Assembly (NCBI GenBank): GCA_030604585.1
Contig: JAUVVP010000027.1
Location: 1 to 10,643, forward strand
Source: Planctomycetota bacterium
Lineage (GTDB): Bacteria > Planctomycetota > Brocadiia > SM23-32
Reading direction: 5' to 3'
DNA: 10,643 nucleotides
In this document: piece by piece, positions 1-7,541 of the stretch
Layout of the letters: each line of letters opens with the position of its first letter
Numbering within the stretch: position 1 is the stretch's first letter
Made by a program: the position numbers and the translations under genes
The notes under the pieces: model-generated
The model's database searches: none
Told to the model about the DNA's origin: nothing
Seen by the model: only the letters and a program-made list of their open reading frames with translations

Positions 1-1485
1 CAGACCCCACGGGGAGACGCGGTAGCCGCCTGCGCCGACACCCGGCAGTGACCGCACGTAGACGGGCCGGCGCCCAAGCACCACCATCGTTGCCAGCGCC
101 TTGCCCAGCTCGTCGGGCCGGATCGTCGGGTCGAGCCCGGCCAGGTATTCCTGCGCTTCAGGGCCGAGGTGGCCCGAGACGTTGGCCAGGATCACGTCGG
201 GGCGGAGGCCCTCCCCCACCTGGAGGTAGATGCACGGGAAGCCGCTGTAATCGCCCTGGGGAAAGTAGACGGCGTCCGGTTCCAGGGACTCGAAGATCAG
301 CTTGTTGAAATCGTAGGCCAGGTAGTAGCCGGACATGTCGTTCGCACGCCAGTGCGCGGCCAGGGGGACGATGGGAACGGCTGCGCAGAGCGCCACAGCC
401 GCCGTCCGCAACATGCGGCTGGGCCGTTCCAGCCGACCGGTCAGCAGGGAAAGCCCGCCGGCGATGAGCACCGCCGCGCACAGATAGGCAGGCAAGTAGT
501 ACTCCTCCACCCGCGTCAGGTTGTCCGGCTCGTAGTCGAACTGAAGGATCATGAGGAGCACGAAGCTATTGAGCGCGAAGACGCCTCCGAAGAGAACGAA
601 GGCCCTGGGCCGCCCCTTCATGAACCAGATGCCCAGCAGACCGAACGGAACCAGCACGAAGGGCGTGAACTGGCGCCACAGAAGGCCGAAGAAGTGGCCG
701 ACGAACTGAAGCTTCGTCCGCACGGAAACGCCCGCAGCGAACTCCACCGAGCGGTAGCCCTTCCGTGCGACGTGCGCCCAGAATGCCTTCCAGTTGCTTG
801 GTTCGCCCCAGTTGATGGGCGGGTCCGCCGCGGACGCCAGGGGCAGATAGGCGTAGAGGGACAGCCCGGCGAGCACGATGAGGAAGCAGCCGAGGATCAG
901 CCGCCGGTCGCGCAGCGCGGTTGGCTTGCCCCAGACGGCGTACGCCAGGATGGCCGGGCTGACCAGCAGCATGAGCATGTAGTGGTTCGCCAGGCCGAGC
1001 CCGAAGGCGGCGGCCGCGGCGTAGGCGTAGCCGCGCCGCTCGCTCTCCCGCCAGAGCATGAGCAGCAGGATGACCCCGCAGAGCAAGAACGTGTTGAGAG
1101 TGTAGACCTCCGCGATGACAGACTGCGACCAGAACCGGCGCGAGAAGGCCAGGCAAAGGGCGGCGGCCATCGCTGCGGACCGCCTCACGGATAGCCGCCG
1201 GCAGATGAGGTAGAGGAGGCCGGCCGTCAGCGCCCCGAAGATGCTCGACATGAAGTTGACGCGCCAGGCGGGGCTCGAGATGGGCAGCAGGCAGAAGAGC
1301 CTGCCGATCAGGCACCAGAGCGGATAACCCGGTGGGTGCGGCACGCCGAGGCTGAAGGCGGCGGCGATCAGCTCCCCGCTGTCCTCCGCCGTCACCGTCG
1401 GCGCCAGCGTGACCAGGAACACGACCTCGGCCGCGATTGCCACCGCGCAGCCGCAAAGGATGTCGCGCTTGTCCAGTTCCTTCAT
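1..1485 (-). CDS. DUF2723 / TMEM260-like multi-pass membrane protein, probable lipid-linked-sugar mannosyltransferase (C-terminus cut by window edge)
   Basis: The frame is open for 495 codons from the ATG at 1485 to base 1, so the C-terminus lies outside the window. About ten hydrophobic segments fill residues 10-375, and a soluble part follows. Directly after the first membrane segment comes the family signature: an acidic loop D35-S-G-E38, then HPPGYPLW at residues 50-57. This is the hallmark of DUF2723 proteins, the bacterial relatives of eukaryotic TMEM260 O-mannosyltransferases. Residues 224-229 (INWGEP) and the soluble motif around 406-432 (VYFPQGD, then YLQVGEGLRPDV) also match the family. 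By family knowledge it should move a sugar from a polyprenyl-phosphate donor to a protein or glycan on the outer face of the inner membrane; the acceptor cannot be inferred. No Shine-Dalgarno is visible before the ATG, and a good promoter sits almost on top of it, so the message may be nearly leaderless. A GT39-type enzyme is the alternative label. Confidence 0.85.
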   Translation of the reverse strand, partial: MKELDKRDILCGCAVAIAAEVVFLVTLAPTVTAEDSGELIAAAFSLGVPHPPGYPLWCLIGRLFCLLPISSPAWRVNFMSSIFGALTAGLLYLICRRLSVRRSAAMAAALCLAFSRRFWSQSVIAEVYTLNTFLLCGVILLLMLWRESERRGYAYAAAAAFGLGLANHYMLMLLVSPAILAYAVWGKPTALRDRRLILGCFLIVLAGLSLYAYLPLASAADPPINWGEPSNWKAFWAHVARKGYRSVEFAAGVSVRTKLQFVGHFFGLLWRQFTPFVLVPFGLLGIWFMKGRPRAFVLFGGVFALNSFVLLMILQFDYEPDNLTRVEEYYLPAYLCAAVLIAGGLSLLTGRLERPSRMLRTAAVALCAAVPIVPLAAHWRANDMSGYYLAYDFNKLIFESLEPDAVYFPQGDYSGFPCIYLQVGEGLRPDVILANVSGHLGPEAQEYLAGLDPTIRPDELGKALATMVVLGRRPVYVRSLPGVGAGGYRVSPWGL

Positions 1486-1496
1486 GGGCCCGCGCC

Positions 1497-1525
1497 ATTC
1501 TCGCGCAGGCCAGCTATCCTGTCAA
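1497..1525 (-). promoter_or_regulatory. Candidate sigma70-type promoter of the DUF2723 gene
   Basis: On the minus strand a perfect -35 TTGACA (1525-1520) is followed, after 17 bases, by GAGAAT (1502-1497), which matches four of six -10 bases. The predicted transcription start, near 1490, is only about five bases before the ATG at 1485. The site lies between the terminator-like hairpin after dsbD and the gene, which supports a separate transcription unit. Read by eye, not tested. Confidence 0.5.
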
Positions 1526-1575
1526 TCGCGGCGGCGCAAGGAAGGCCCTCGCCACAGAAACGCGCCAGGACGAGT

Positions 1576-1601
1576 GGAAAAACGGGGCACACCCCTTTTC
1601 C
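1576..1601 (-). terminator. Terminator-like hairpin after dsbD, nearly symmetric
   Basis: About 40 bases past the dsbD stop, the minus strand reads a GGAAAAGGGG arm, a TGTG loop, a CCCC arm and then GTTTTTCC. The GGGG/CCCC core is followed by a T-run, as in an intrinsic terminator. The flanking A-run and T-run can extend the stem, with one or two bulged bases. On the plus strand the same element reads GGGG-CACA-CCCC-TTTT, so it could work both ways. It separates dsbD from the DUF2723 gene, which has its own promoter candidate just downstream. Confidence 0.55.
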
Positions 1602-1641
1602 CAGCCGCCAGCGGACCTATTCGACAGAGCATCCGCCCTGC

Positions 1642-3543
1642 TCAGCGGACGGAGCGCATGAAGGCGAGCATCTCGTCGGGGCCGAGGTAGCCGGCGAAGG
1701 ATTTGGGCTCGGACCCCGGCCGCACCAGGACCACCGTGGGCGCCGCCCAGACGCCGTACTTCTGCCGCACACGCCTCACGCCGGGATCCGACCAGTCGGT
1801 CAGGTCTACCTTTGCGCAGACGAAGCGGCGGGACTCGGCAATGACACGCGGGTCCCGGAAGGTGACGGCGAACATCCGGTGGCAGGGCGCGCACCAGTCG
1901 GCCCAGAAGTCCAGCAGCACGGGCTTGCCCTCGGCCGCCGCCTGCGCCAGCGCCGTCTCCTCCGATTTGACCCATTCTACGCCGGCGGGCCCGGCCGCCG
2001 GGGCTGAAGCGCCCGGCAAGAACGCTTGGAAGAACGCGACGAGAGCCCCTGCCAGAAGCAGCAGGCCGGCCACCTTGCGCGCGCGGGCGCGCCAGTCCGA
2101 CTTCCCACCCAGGGCGCCGAACGCACCCACGAAGACCCCGGCCCCGAGCAGGAACGAGCCGGCCAGCATCCGGAACCACAGGTCCGGCAGGACGCGGCTC
2201 TTACCGACGAACCAGACCGCCACGCCAAGCAGGGCCAGCCCGAAGACGCGCTTGACCGCGACCATCCACTCGCCGGACCTGGGCAGCGCCTTCAGCAGGC
2301 CCGTGAAGGTCCCGAGCACGACCAGCGGCGTGCCCATCCCCCAGGCCATCGCGAAGAAGATCAGCCATCCCAACGTCAGGCTGCCGTGCTGCAAGACATA
2401 GGCGAACGCACCGACGATGAGGGGAGCAATGCACGCCGTGGCCGCCGCTCCCGACAACAGGCCGATGAGCCAGATGCCCACCAGGCCGGCGCGCCCGCGC
2501 AGGCCGACCTGAAGGCGCTGCATCCGCTGCGACGAGATGTCGATCGCGTAGAGGTCGAGCATCGCTCCGGCCAGCAGGACGAAGAGCACCGCCAGCACCA
2601 GATAGACGGCCGGATGCTGCGCCCACGCGCCGAACATGCCGCCGGTGGCGGCAGCCGCCACACCAGCAATGGAATAGGTGACCGAGATGCCGAAGACGTA
2701 GACCAGCGACCGCACTAAGGCGTCGAGCCTGCGCCCGCCTGCCGTCGCTCCGATCAGGCTGACTGTAACCGGGATCAGCGGGTACACGCAGGGGGTGAAG
2801 GTCAGCGCGAGCCCGACCAGGTAAGCGACCAGCACGGCGACAAGCGGGGTGCGCCCGGCGAACCAGCCCTCCGGCGGTTCACCCGCAGGGACGGGCTCGG
2901 CAGGGGCGGGCACCGCTACCGGGGCCGCCGCCGCTTCCTCCCCCGTCGGCTGGACCGTCGCGCCCTCGGGCAGGACGATGGGCACGGGAGCCGCGTCGGA
3001 CAGAACGGTGAGGCGCACGCGTGCCTCATGCCGCGGGAACTGGCAGATGTCCGGCCCGCAGCCGGTGAAGCGCACATCGAGGGTCAGGTCGTAGTCGCCC
3101 GGCGCCACACCGGGGGCAATGTCCAGGATCGCCGTCGCCGTGAACTCCCCGTCGAGGTACCTGACGGCACCGCCGGCGAACTTGTCGAACTTCTCCTTCG
3201 GCTCGGGCAGGATAATGCGCCCGACCTCTATGCCCGGCACGACGACGCCGGCACCAGCGGCCCCCTCAACGGGGTCGGCGACGACCTCGATCGCGATGCT
3301 CTCATGCCAGACATAGAAGTCCGCGCTGCACGCGAAACGCACCTCGGCGACGGTCCGGCCTCCGGGCGCCTGCTCCGGGTAGAGAAGGCGCGCCGTGACG
3401 CTGAAGTTCTCCTCCGCCCCGGGCGAGCCCGGCAGGCCGGGAACGCCGAACAGGTCCTCCTGGGCAGCGGCGGGCCGGGCGAGCAACATCAGCAGGAGCA
3501 ATGCCCACGGCCAGGGCGCCGTCCTGAGAACTCCCGACTTCAT
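1642..3543 (-). CDS. dsbD: Thiol:disulfide interchange protein DsbD (cytochrome c biogenesis-type reductant exporter)
   Basis: This 633-residue protein has all three DsbD modules, in order. Residues 1-27 form a signal peptide ending ARPAAA. The periplasmic alpha domain (about 45-185) carries the Cys162/Cys167 pair in GCGPDIC. After an Ala/Pro-rich linker (200-226) come eight hydrophobic segments (232-510). They hold the two core cysteines: Cys252 in FTPCVYPLIP and Cys371 in ATACIAPL. The C-terminal gamma domain (about 520-633) is thioredoxin-like, with FWADWCAPC (Cys551/Cys554) and the cis-proline segment WAAPTVV. By family knowledge, electrons pass from cytoplasmic thioredoxin through the membrane cysteines and the gamma domain to the alpha domain. 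They then reach periplasmic partners such as isomerases and cytochrome c maturation thioredoxins. All six cysteines are present, so it should be functional. A G-rich Shine-Dalgarno (GGGGGAG, three bases before ATG) supports the start. It lies 112 bp after the CNNM gene on the same strand and may share its transcript. Confidence 0.95.
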   Translation of the reverse strand: MKSGVLRTAPWPWALLLLMLLARPAAAQEDLFGVPGLPGSPGAEENFSVTARLLYPEQAPGGRTVAEVRFACSADFYVWHESIAIEVVADPVEGAAGAGVVVPGIEVGRIILPEPKEKFDKFAGGAVRYLDGEFTATAILDIAPGVAPGDYDLTLDVRFTGCGPDICQFPRHEARVRLTVLSDAAPVPIVLPEGATVQPTGEEAAAAPVAVPAPAEPVPAGEPPEGWFAGRTPLVAVLVAYLVGLALTFTPCVYPLIPVTVSLIGATAGGRRLDALVRSLVYVFGISVTYSIAGVAAAATGGMFGAWAQHPAVYLVLAVLFVLLAGAMLDLYAIDISSQRMQRLQVGLRGRAGLVGIWLIGLLSGAAATACIAPLIVGAFAYVLQHGSLTLGWLIFFAMAWGMGTPLVVLGTFTGLLKALPRSGEWMVAVKRVFGLALLGVAVWFVGKSRVLPDLWFRMLAGSFLLGAGVFVGAFGALGGKSDWRARARKVAGLLLLAGALVAFFQAFLPGASAPAAGPAGVEWVKSEETALAQAAAEGKPVLLDFWADWCAPCHRMFAVTFRDPRVIAESRRFVCAKVDLTDWSDPGVRRVRQKYGVWAAPTVVLVRPGSEPKSFAGYLGPDEMLAFMRSVR

Positions 3544-3655
3544 CAGCTCCCCCGCCCCCGGTTCCGACCTCGAGAGTCAGCGGCTGCCGGCAGCACAAAG
3601 TCGCGCAGCCGTGGTCCGTCCGCTATGAACCAGCAACCAGCCACTGACAGCCATT

Positions 3656-4627
3656 CTACCACGCTTCCAGTTCGCCGACTATCTCCTCGACCAGATCCTT
3701 GACCGTGACCACGCCGACCGCGCGGCCCTGCGCATCGGCAACGACGGCGAACTGCTGCCTGGCCTGCCTGAGCGTGTGGAGCGCATCAGCAACCGACGTC
3801 CCCTCGTGCAGCGACATCACGCTGCGGGCCAACTGCGGGATCGAGCGCTCCTGCCCATGGGCCGACGCCACGTCAATGATGTTGAGAACCCCAACTATGG
3901 CGTCCCGTGCCGCCCGGTAGACGGGTATGCGCGAGAAGCGGTGCGCGCGCAGCAGCGCAAGCAGCTCGTCGTAGGAGGCATCCTCGGCGACCATCACGGT
4001 TTCATCCAGCCGCGTCATGGCCTGCCGCAGCTCCAGCGATTTCAGGCGCAGGATGTTGTCGGCCATCGTCCGCTGGAAGGTCGACAGCACGCCCTGGGCG
4101 GCGCCTTCGCTCAGGTAGAAGCGGAAGGTCTCGGGCGTGAAAGCCGGCCTGCGCGGGGCGCCCCGCCCGCCCAACAGAAGATGCGGCAGGCGGCTCAGGC
4201 ACCGCAGCAGCGCCGAAACCGGATAGAAAAGCACCTGCGACACACGCAAAGGCCAGATGGCGCGGTACATGAGGGTGTCGGCGTGATGTTGGAAGAGCGA
4301 CTTGGGAATGACCTCGGCGAATATCAACAGGACCGGCGGCATGATGAGGCTGCTGTAAAGCTCGGCGCTGGCGGCGCCGCCGGCCTCGTAGAGCTTCCGG
4401 GTGCAGAGGACGGTTGCCAGGTAAAGGCCCAGGTTCGTGCCGAGCAGCATCGTGCTGATGGCCAGCGTGGGCCTGGCGATGAAGCGCTGAAGGGACCGGG
4501 CCGCCGCCTCGCCCTTCTGGGCTCTCAGCCTGAGCCGCAGCCGGCTGACGCAGTAGGAGCCCGTCTCGCTGCCGCTGTAGAAGGCGGCGAAGATGATGCT
4601 GGCGGCGATAATGGCGTACTCAAGCAT
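3656..4627 (-). CDS. CNNM/HlyC-CorC-type DUF21-CBS membrane protein lacking the CorC C-terminal domain
   Basis: Of its 323 residues, 1-150 form a DUF21 (CNNM) transmembrane domain. It opens with the family motif FYSGSETGS (16-24) and contains FAEVIPKS (103-110), the counterpart of the G/AEVxPK motif. A CBS pair occupies about 200-320. The protein ends right after the second CBS domain (VTVKDLVEEIVGELEAW), so the CorC_HlyC transporter-associated domain of its partner is missing. Family members are linked to magnesium or cobalt efflux and have often been called 'hemolysins'; CBS domains usually sense adenine nucleotides. The start overlaps the stop of the upstream gene by 8 bp (ATGCTTGA). A strong GGAGGAGG lies six bases before the ATG, so the two are probably translationally coupled. 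A heteromeric partnership is an inference. Actual substrate unknown. Confidence 0.88.
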   Translation of the reverse strand: MLEYAIIAASIIFAAFYSGSETGSYCVSRLRLRLRAQKGEAAARSLQRFIARPTLAISTMLLGTNLGLYLATVLCTRKLYEAGGAASAELYSSLIMPPVLLIFAEVIPKSLFQHHADTLMYRAIWPLRVSQVLFYPVSALLRCLSRLPHLLLGGRGAPRRPAFTPETFRFYLSEGAAQGVLSTFQRTMADNILRLKSLELRQAMTRLDETVMVAEDASYDELLALLRAHRFSRIPVYRAARDAIVGVLNIIDVASAHGQERSIPQLARSVMSLHEGTSVADALHTLRQARQQFAVVADAQGRAVGVVTVKDLVEEIVGELEAW

Positions 4628-5930
4628 CGCCGCCCTCCTCCAGCAGCCTTACCAGCAAGGTGTCCGCCCGCCGCTCCCTGACCGCCTCCACGGTGAACTC
4701 CATGTTGCCGTAGCGGACGGTGTCGCCGGCCTGGGGCACCTTGTCGAGCAGCGCCATCACCAGCCCTCCCACGGTATCCACTCCCAGCTCGGGCGCCCTG
4801 AGCCCGGACAGCTCCTGCCACGTGCGCAGGCTGAGCCTCCCCCGCAGGCGAAAGGTCCCCTGGCCGAGCGGCTCGACCTCGGGCGCCTCCTCCCGGTCGT
4901 ATTCGTCGGCGATCTCTCCGACTATCTCTTCCAGCAGGTCCTCCAGGGTGAGGAGCCCGAGCACGGCGCCGTACTCGTCCACCACGAAGGCGCTCTTGGT
5001 GCGCTCACGGCGGAACTCGCGCAGCGCAAGCTCGACGGTAGCCGTCTCGGGCAGGAAAGGGATCGGCCTCACGCCGTCGGCCAGCGGCTGCTCCTCGCTG
5101 CCGAAGAGCGCGTCCTTGATGTGGATGACGCCGCGCATCTCGTCCATCTCGCCGTCGTAGACGGGTATGGCGGTGAGCTTTGCGCTCAGGAACAACGGGA
5201 GGAGCCGCTCCTTCGGCGCCCGCAGGTTGAAACTGACCATCTCCACGCGCGGCACCATCAGCTCGTTGACCCGCACGTCGGACAGCCCTATTACCTCGGC
5301 GATCATCCGACCGGCGCCGGCGTCGAGCACGCCCTCACGAGCGGCCAGCTCCACCAGCATTTGCAGCTCGTCGGCCCCGACCGAGGGCCCCCGCCTCCTC
5401 ACCAGGGCCGCCGCTGCATCGGCCACCTTCTCGACGGGCAGGATGACGGGCAGCAGGATGTGCTGCGCCAATACCAGGGGCAGGGCTGCGGCGCGGCCGA
5501 CCGGCCGGTAGAAGGTGACCGCGAAGTTCTTCGGCATAACCTCCCCGCCGATGATGATGACCATCAGGGAGGCCAGGCCCAGCAGAAAGATGCCCGTGGC
5601 GTGGACCAGCGGCTCCAGGTCCAGGATCAGAAGGTAGGAGACGCTGAAGAAGACGACGTTGACGACCATGTTGCCGAACAGGACGGTGATGAGCAGCCTG
5701 CGCGGACGCCGCCTGAGCATCGCGACCGCGCGGTCGGCGCGCCTTCCGTCTCCCATCCGTTCCAGTTCGTCCGGCTGGAAGCTGAAAAGCGCCGTCTCGG
5801 AGCCGCTGAAGAAGGCGGAGAGGCAGAGGGCGGCCGCCAGGATGGCAAGCCGGACAGGTAGGTCTGGTAAGTCCGTTTCCAAAGCCCGTTCTCGGCAACG
5901 CGCGTCATGGAGATAAGAGAGCTGATGCAA
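4620..5930 (-). CDS. CNNM/HlyC-CorC family transporter-like protein (DUF21 - CBS pair - CorC_HlyC)
   Basis: This is the full-architecture member of the pair, 436 residues from the chosen start. The DUF21 domain (about 27-175) has FFSGSETALFSF (40-51) and GEVMPK (129-134). It is followed by a linker, MVPRVEM (225-231), a CBS pair (about 217-345) with FVVDEYGAVLGLLTLEDLLEEIVGEI, and a CorC_HlyC domain (352-430) with VDTVGGLVMALLDKVPQAGD. The expected role is divalent-cation (Mg/Co) efflux or sensing at the inner membrane. I chose the TTG at 5930 because GGAG lies five bases upstream and the first membrane helix begins about 25 residues later. A TTG at 5882 is the alternative; it leaves a 420-residue protein with a weaker ribosome site. 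The frame stays open up to 6062, but that extension is basic, low-complexity and overlaps a good promoter, so I reject it. Confidence 0.9.
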   Translation of the reverse strand: MHQLSYLHDARCRERALETDLPDLPVRLAILAAALCLSAFFSGSETALFSFQPDELERMGDGRRADRAVAMLRRRPRRLLITVLFGNMVVNVVFFSVSYLLILDLEPLVHATGIFLLGLASLMVIIIGGEVMPKNFAVTFYRPVGRAAALPLVLAQHILLPVILPVEKVADAAAALVRRRGPSVGADELQMLVELAAREGVLDAGAGRMIAEVIGLSDVRVNELMVPRVEMVSFNLRAPKERLLPLFLSAKLTAIPVYDGEMDEMRGVIHIKDALFGSEEQPLADGVRPIPFLPETATVELALREFRRERTKSAFVVDEYGAVLGLLTLEDLLEEIVGEIADEYDREEAPEVEPLGQGTFRLRGRLSLRTWQELSGLRAPELGVDTVGGLVMALLDKVPQAGDTVRYGNMEFTVEAVRERRADTLLVRLLEEGGDA

Positions 5931-5946
5931 TCTTACTCCGGATTCC

Positions 5947-5975
5947 ACACTAAGGAATCGTCGCGCGCAAGTCAA
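5947..5975 (-). promoter_or_regulatory. Candidate promoter of the tandem CNNM genes
   Basis: On the minus strand, -35 TTGACT (5975-5970, five of six) and -10 TAGTGT (5952-5947, three of six) are separated by 17 bases. It lies between the URO-D gene stop (6063) and the CNNM start. The predicted transcription start is near 5940. That would leave a leader of about ten bases to the TTG at 5930, containing little more than the GGAG, or about 58 bases to the TTG at 5882. The site argues against the longer coding frame reaching 6062. Confidence 0.45.
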
Positions 5976-6062
5976 GGCGGTACAGGAAGGCAAGACGACG
6001 ACGCCCGGCCTCCGCGCCGAACGGGGCGCAGGACCCCGCGGCTGGTCCCGACGACGGTCCAC

Positions 6063-7175
6063 CTACTCGAACGTGCAGGCCTCATGCACAAGGTCAACGT
6101 AGTACCGGAAGTTCTCAAATGGGACATCCGGTGGGACGGCATGGTCAACGAACGGCGAGTAGCCGCCCTGCTTCACGAGTTGGGGCACCTTCGACATCAC
6201 TTCCTTCTCGATCTCGGCCTTGGTGCATCCCTCTCGCAGGGTGCGCTTGTCGATATTGCCCAGCAACAGGACTTGCTTGCCGAATTCGTCTCGATACCTA
6301 CGGGCATCGCAGTCCGCGGCCACCTCCAGCGGATACACGAGGTTGACATTGGCTTCCAGCCACAGGGGAATGAGTTCATCAACCTTGCCGTCGCAGTCCA
6401 CCATGATGATCTTGATGCCGTACTCGTTCAGGGCCCCTGTGACCCTTGTCAGCGGCGCCATCATGAACTCGCGGAAGAGCTTCGGGGAGATCAAGGGCCC
6501 CGTCTTCATCGCCATGTCTTCCCACACGACCCCGTGGTCAATGTCGGGTATCTCATCAAGGGCGCGCCTGATGACCCTGAGGACGAAATCCGAGATATAC
6601 TCGGTCATCTCGTGCACCAGGTCCGGGCAATCGTAGTACCACAGTGCCAGGTTCTCCATTCCGACCCAGTCGCGGATCCACCCGTAATAGGAGCCGACGT
6701 TGATGCCGAGGGGGAAGTCACGCTGCCCGTAGCACCGCTTCAGGTAGTCCCAGTATTCCGGGTAGCGGTTTGGCGCGTCAGGGTCGTGGCGCTCTTTCCA
6801 TCTCTCCCACGTTTCGCGGCCGCGCACCGGGAAACGAATCCACTGCGGCATCCCCAGTTCGCGGTCGGTCCATTGCTTGAAGCGGCCACCGAACTCGTCC
6901 TCCACAACACGCCAGTGGGCCGTCTGCTCGACCACTTCCGTCTCGAGCGGGGGGTAGGTGCCCATGTTGATGGGGATGGTCTCGAGTCGGTCGAAGCCGA
7001 AGTAGGAGTTGAAATGCACGTCCCACGGCATGCCCTCCCGCAGCCACCGCTTCCGTGTCTCGTCGAAGGTCCACTGGGGCATCAGGAACACGCGGTCCGG
7101 CTCACCGTACTCGAAAGTAGCATGGAACCGCTCGCGCGCGGTCATTCTGCCATTGCTCCTGTCTGAGGTGCCCAT
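6063..7175 (-). CDS. Uroporphyrinogen decarboxylase (URO-D) family protein, orphan, probably not a heme enzyme
   Basis: The 370-residue protein resembles the URO-D superfamily branch that includes MtaA/MtbA-type corrinoid methyltransferases and many uncharacterised planctomycete proteins. Recognisable segments are MTARERFHATFEYGEPDRV (11-29), WEDMAMKTGPLISPKLFREF (218-237), MVDCDGKVDELIPLWLEANV (258-277), GNIDKRTL (306-313) and the C-terminal DHAVPPDVPFENFRYYV (344-360). In methyltransferase members an HxC pair near residue 260 helps bind zinc. Here that stretch is V-D-C-D-G: Cys261 is present but the histidine is not, so a zinc-dependent methyl transfer should not be assumed. No corrinoid protein, methyltransferase or heme gene lies nearby. 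The ATG at 7175 is chosen because AAGGAG sits six bases upstream; the frame is open to 7409, but that extension is unlike the family. The substrate is unknown. Confidence 0.88.
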   Translation of the reverse strand: MGTSDRSNGRMTARERFHATFEYGEPDRVFLMPQWTFDETRKRWLREGMPWDVHFNSYFGFDRLETIPINMGTYPPLETEVVEQTAHWRVVEDEFGGRFKQWTDRELGMPQWIRFPVRGRETWERWKERHDPDAPNRYPEYWDYLKRCYGQRDFPLGINVGSYYGWIRDWVGMENLALWYYDCPDLVHEMTEYISDFVLRVIRRALDEIPDIDHGVVWEDMAMKTGPLISPKLFREFMMAPLTRVTGALNEYGIKIIMVDCDGKVDELIPLWLEANVNLVYPLEVAADCDARRYRDEFGKQVLLLGNIDKRTLREGCTKAEIEKEVMSKVPQLVKQGGYSPFVDHAVPPDVPFENFRYYVDLVHEACTFE

Positions 7176-7541
7176 ATGCGACTCCTTCCCGAGGCATGAG
7201 ACGTTTCCGGGCCAGGTGTTGCTGCCGGAGCCCAGCCGTTCGCGATGATACGACTTAGGGCTCGGCCCTGCAAGAGGCCGGACCGCGCAGGATGGAGAGT
7301 ACGCGGGCCCGGAGATGCCCCAGGGCCGGCCGGACATCTGCGCTGCGCTTGCGCTTCCGGTCAGGCTGCTGCGGGCCGGCCCTCGGGGTTTCGGCCTGGC
7401 TCGTGCCACCTGGGCGCGGCAACGGCTCGAACAGGCACAGGACCACTTTGCCAGAAGGTCACAGATAGCCTCTTACAGCTACCGCAAAGCAGCATAGGAC
7501 ATCTGTCACATGTCTGGTCTTGCATTTGGGGCTTCGAGAGA
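7176..7541. other. 366 bp gene-free stretch upstream of the URO-D gene
   Basis: No convincing gene is visible. The open frames on both strands are GC-driven and have Arg/Pro/Ala-rich translations without recognisable motifs. The end near the URO-D gene holds its ribosome site and a promoter candidate. The far end, just past the ThuA-like stop, has a small imperfect hairpin on the minus strand (GGTAGC/GCTATC arms around TGTAAGAG, about 7465-7484) that lacks a T-run and is not a convincing terminator. I looked for cobalamin-riboswitch boxes because of the URO-D neighbour and saw none. Confidence 0.5.
7245..7273 (-). promoter_or_regulatory. Candidate promoter of the URO-D family gene
   Basis: On the minus strand TTGCAG (7273-7268, three of six -35 bases) and TATCAT (7250-7245, five of six -10 bases) are separated by 17 bases. 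Transcription would start near 7238 and leave a leader of about 63 bases carrying the AAGGAG ribosome site before the ATG at 7175. The -35 is weak, so confidence is limited. Confidence 0.4.

Noticed and set aside
3583..3594. Perfect 12-base palindrome GCTGCCGGCAGC between the CNNM and dsbD genes.
   Set aside because: No T-run, no spacing typical of an operator, and short GC palindromes are expected by chance here.
3628..3641. Two tandem copies of AACCAGC in the spacer upstream of dsbD.
   Set aside because: Only two 7-base units, too short to call a repeat or binding array without other copies.
169..5861. Long plus-strand open frames opposite the minus-strand genes (for example 169-1194, 2026-2718, 4593-5861).
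   Set aside because: They are antisense shadows in GC-rich DNA with Arg/Gln/His-rich, motif-free translations, opposite genes with clear domains.
5931..6062. N-terminal extension of the longer CNNM gene to a GTG at 6062.
   Set aside because: The extension is basic and low complexity, overlaps a good promoter, abuts the URO-D stop, and lies far from the first membrane helix.
7176..7409. N-terminal extension of the URO-D family protein to 7409.
   Set aside because: The AAGGAG six bases before the ATG at 7175 and the family N-terminus both point to the shorter form.
7176..7541. Cobalamin or other riboswitch upstream of the URO-D gene.
   Set aside because: I could not find the conserved boxes of the cobalamin class or another known class by eye; Infernal with Rfam would settle it.
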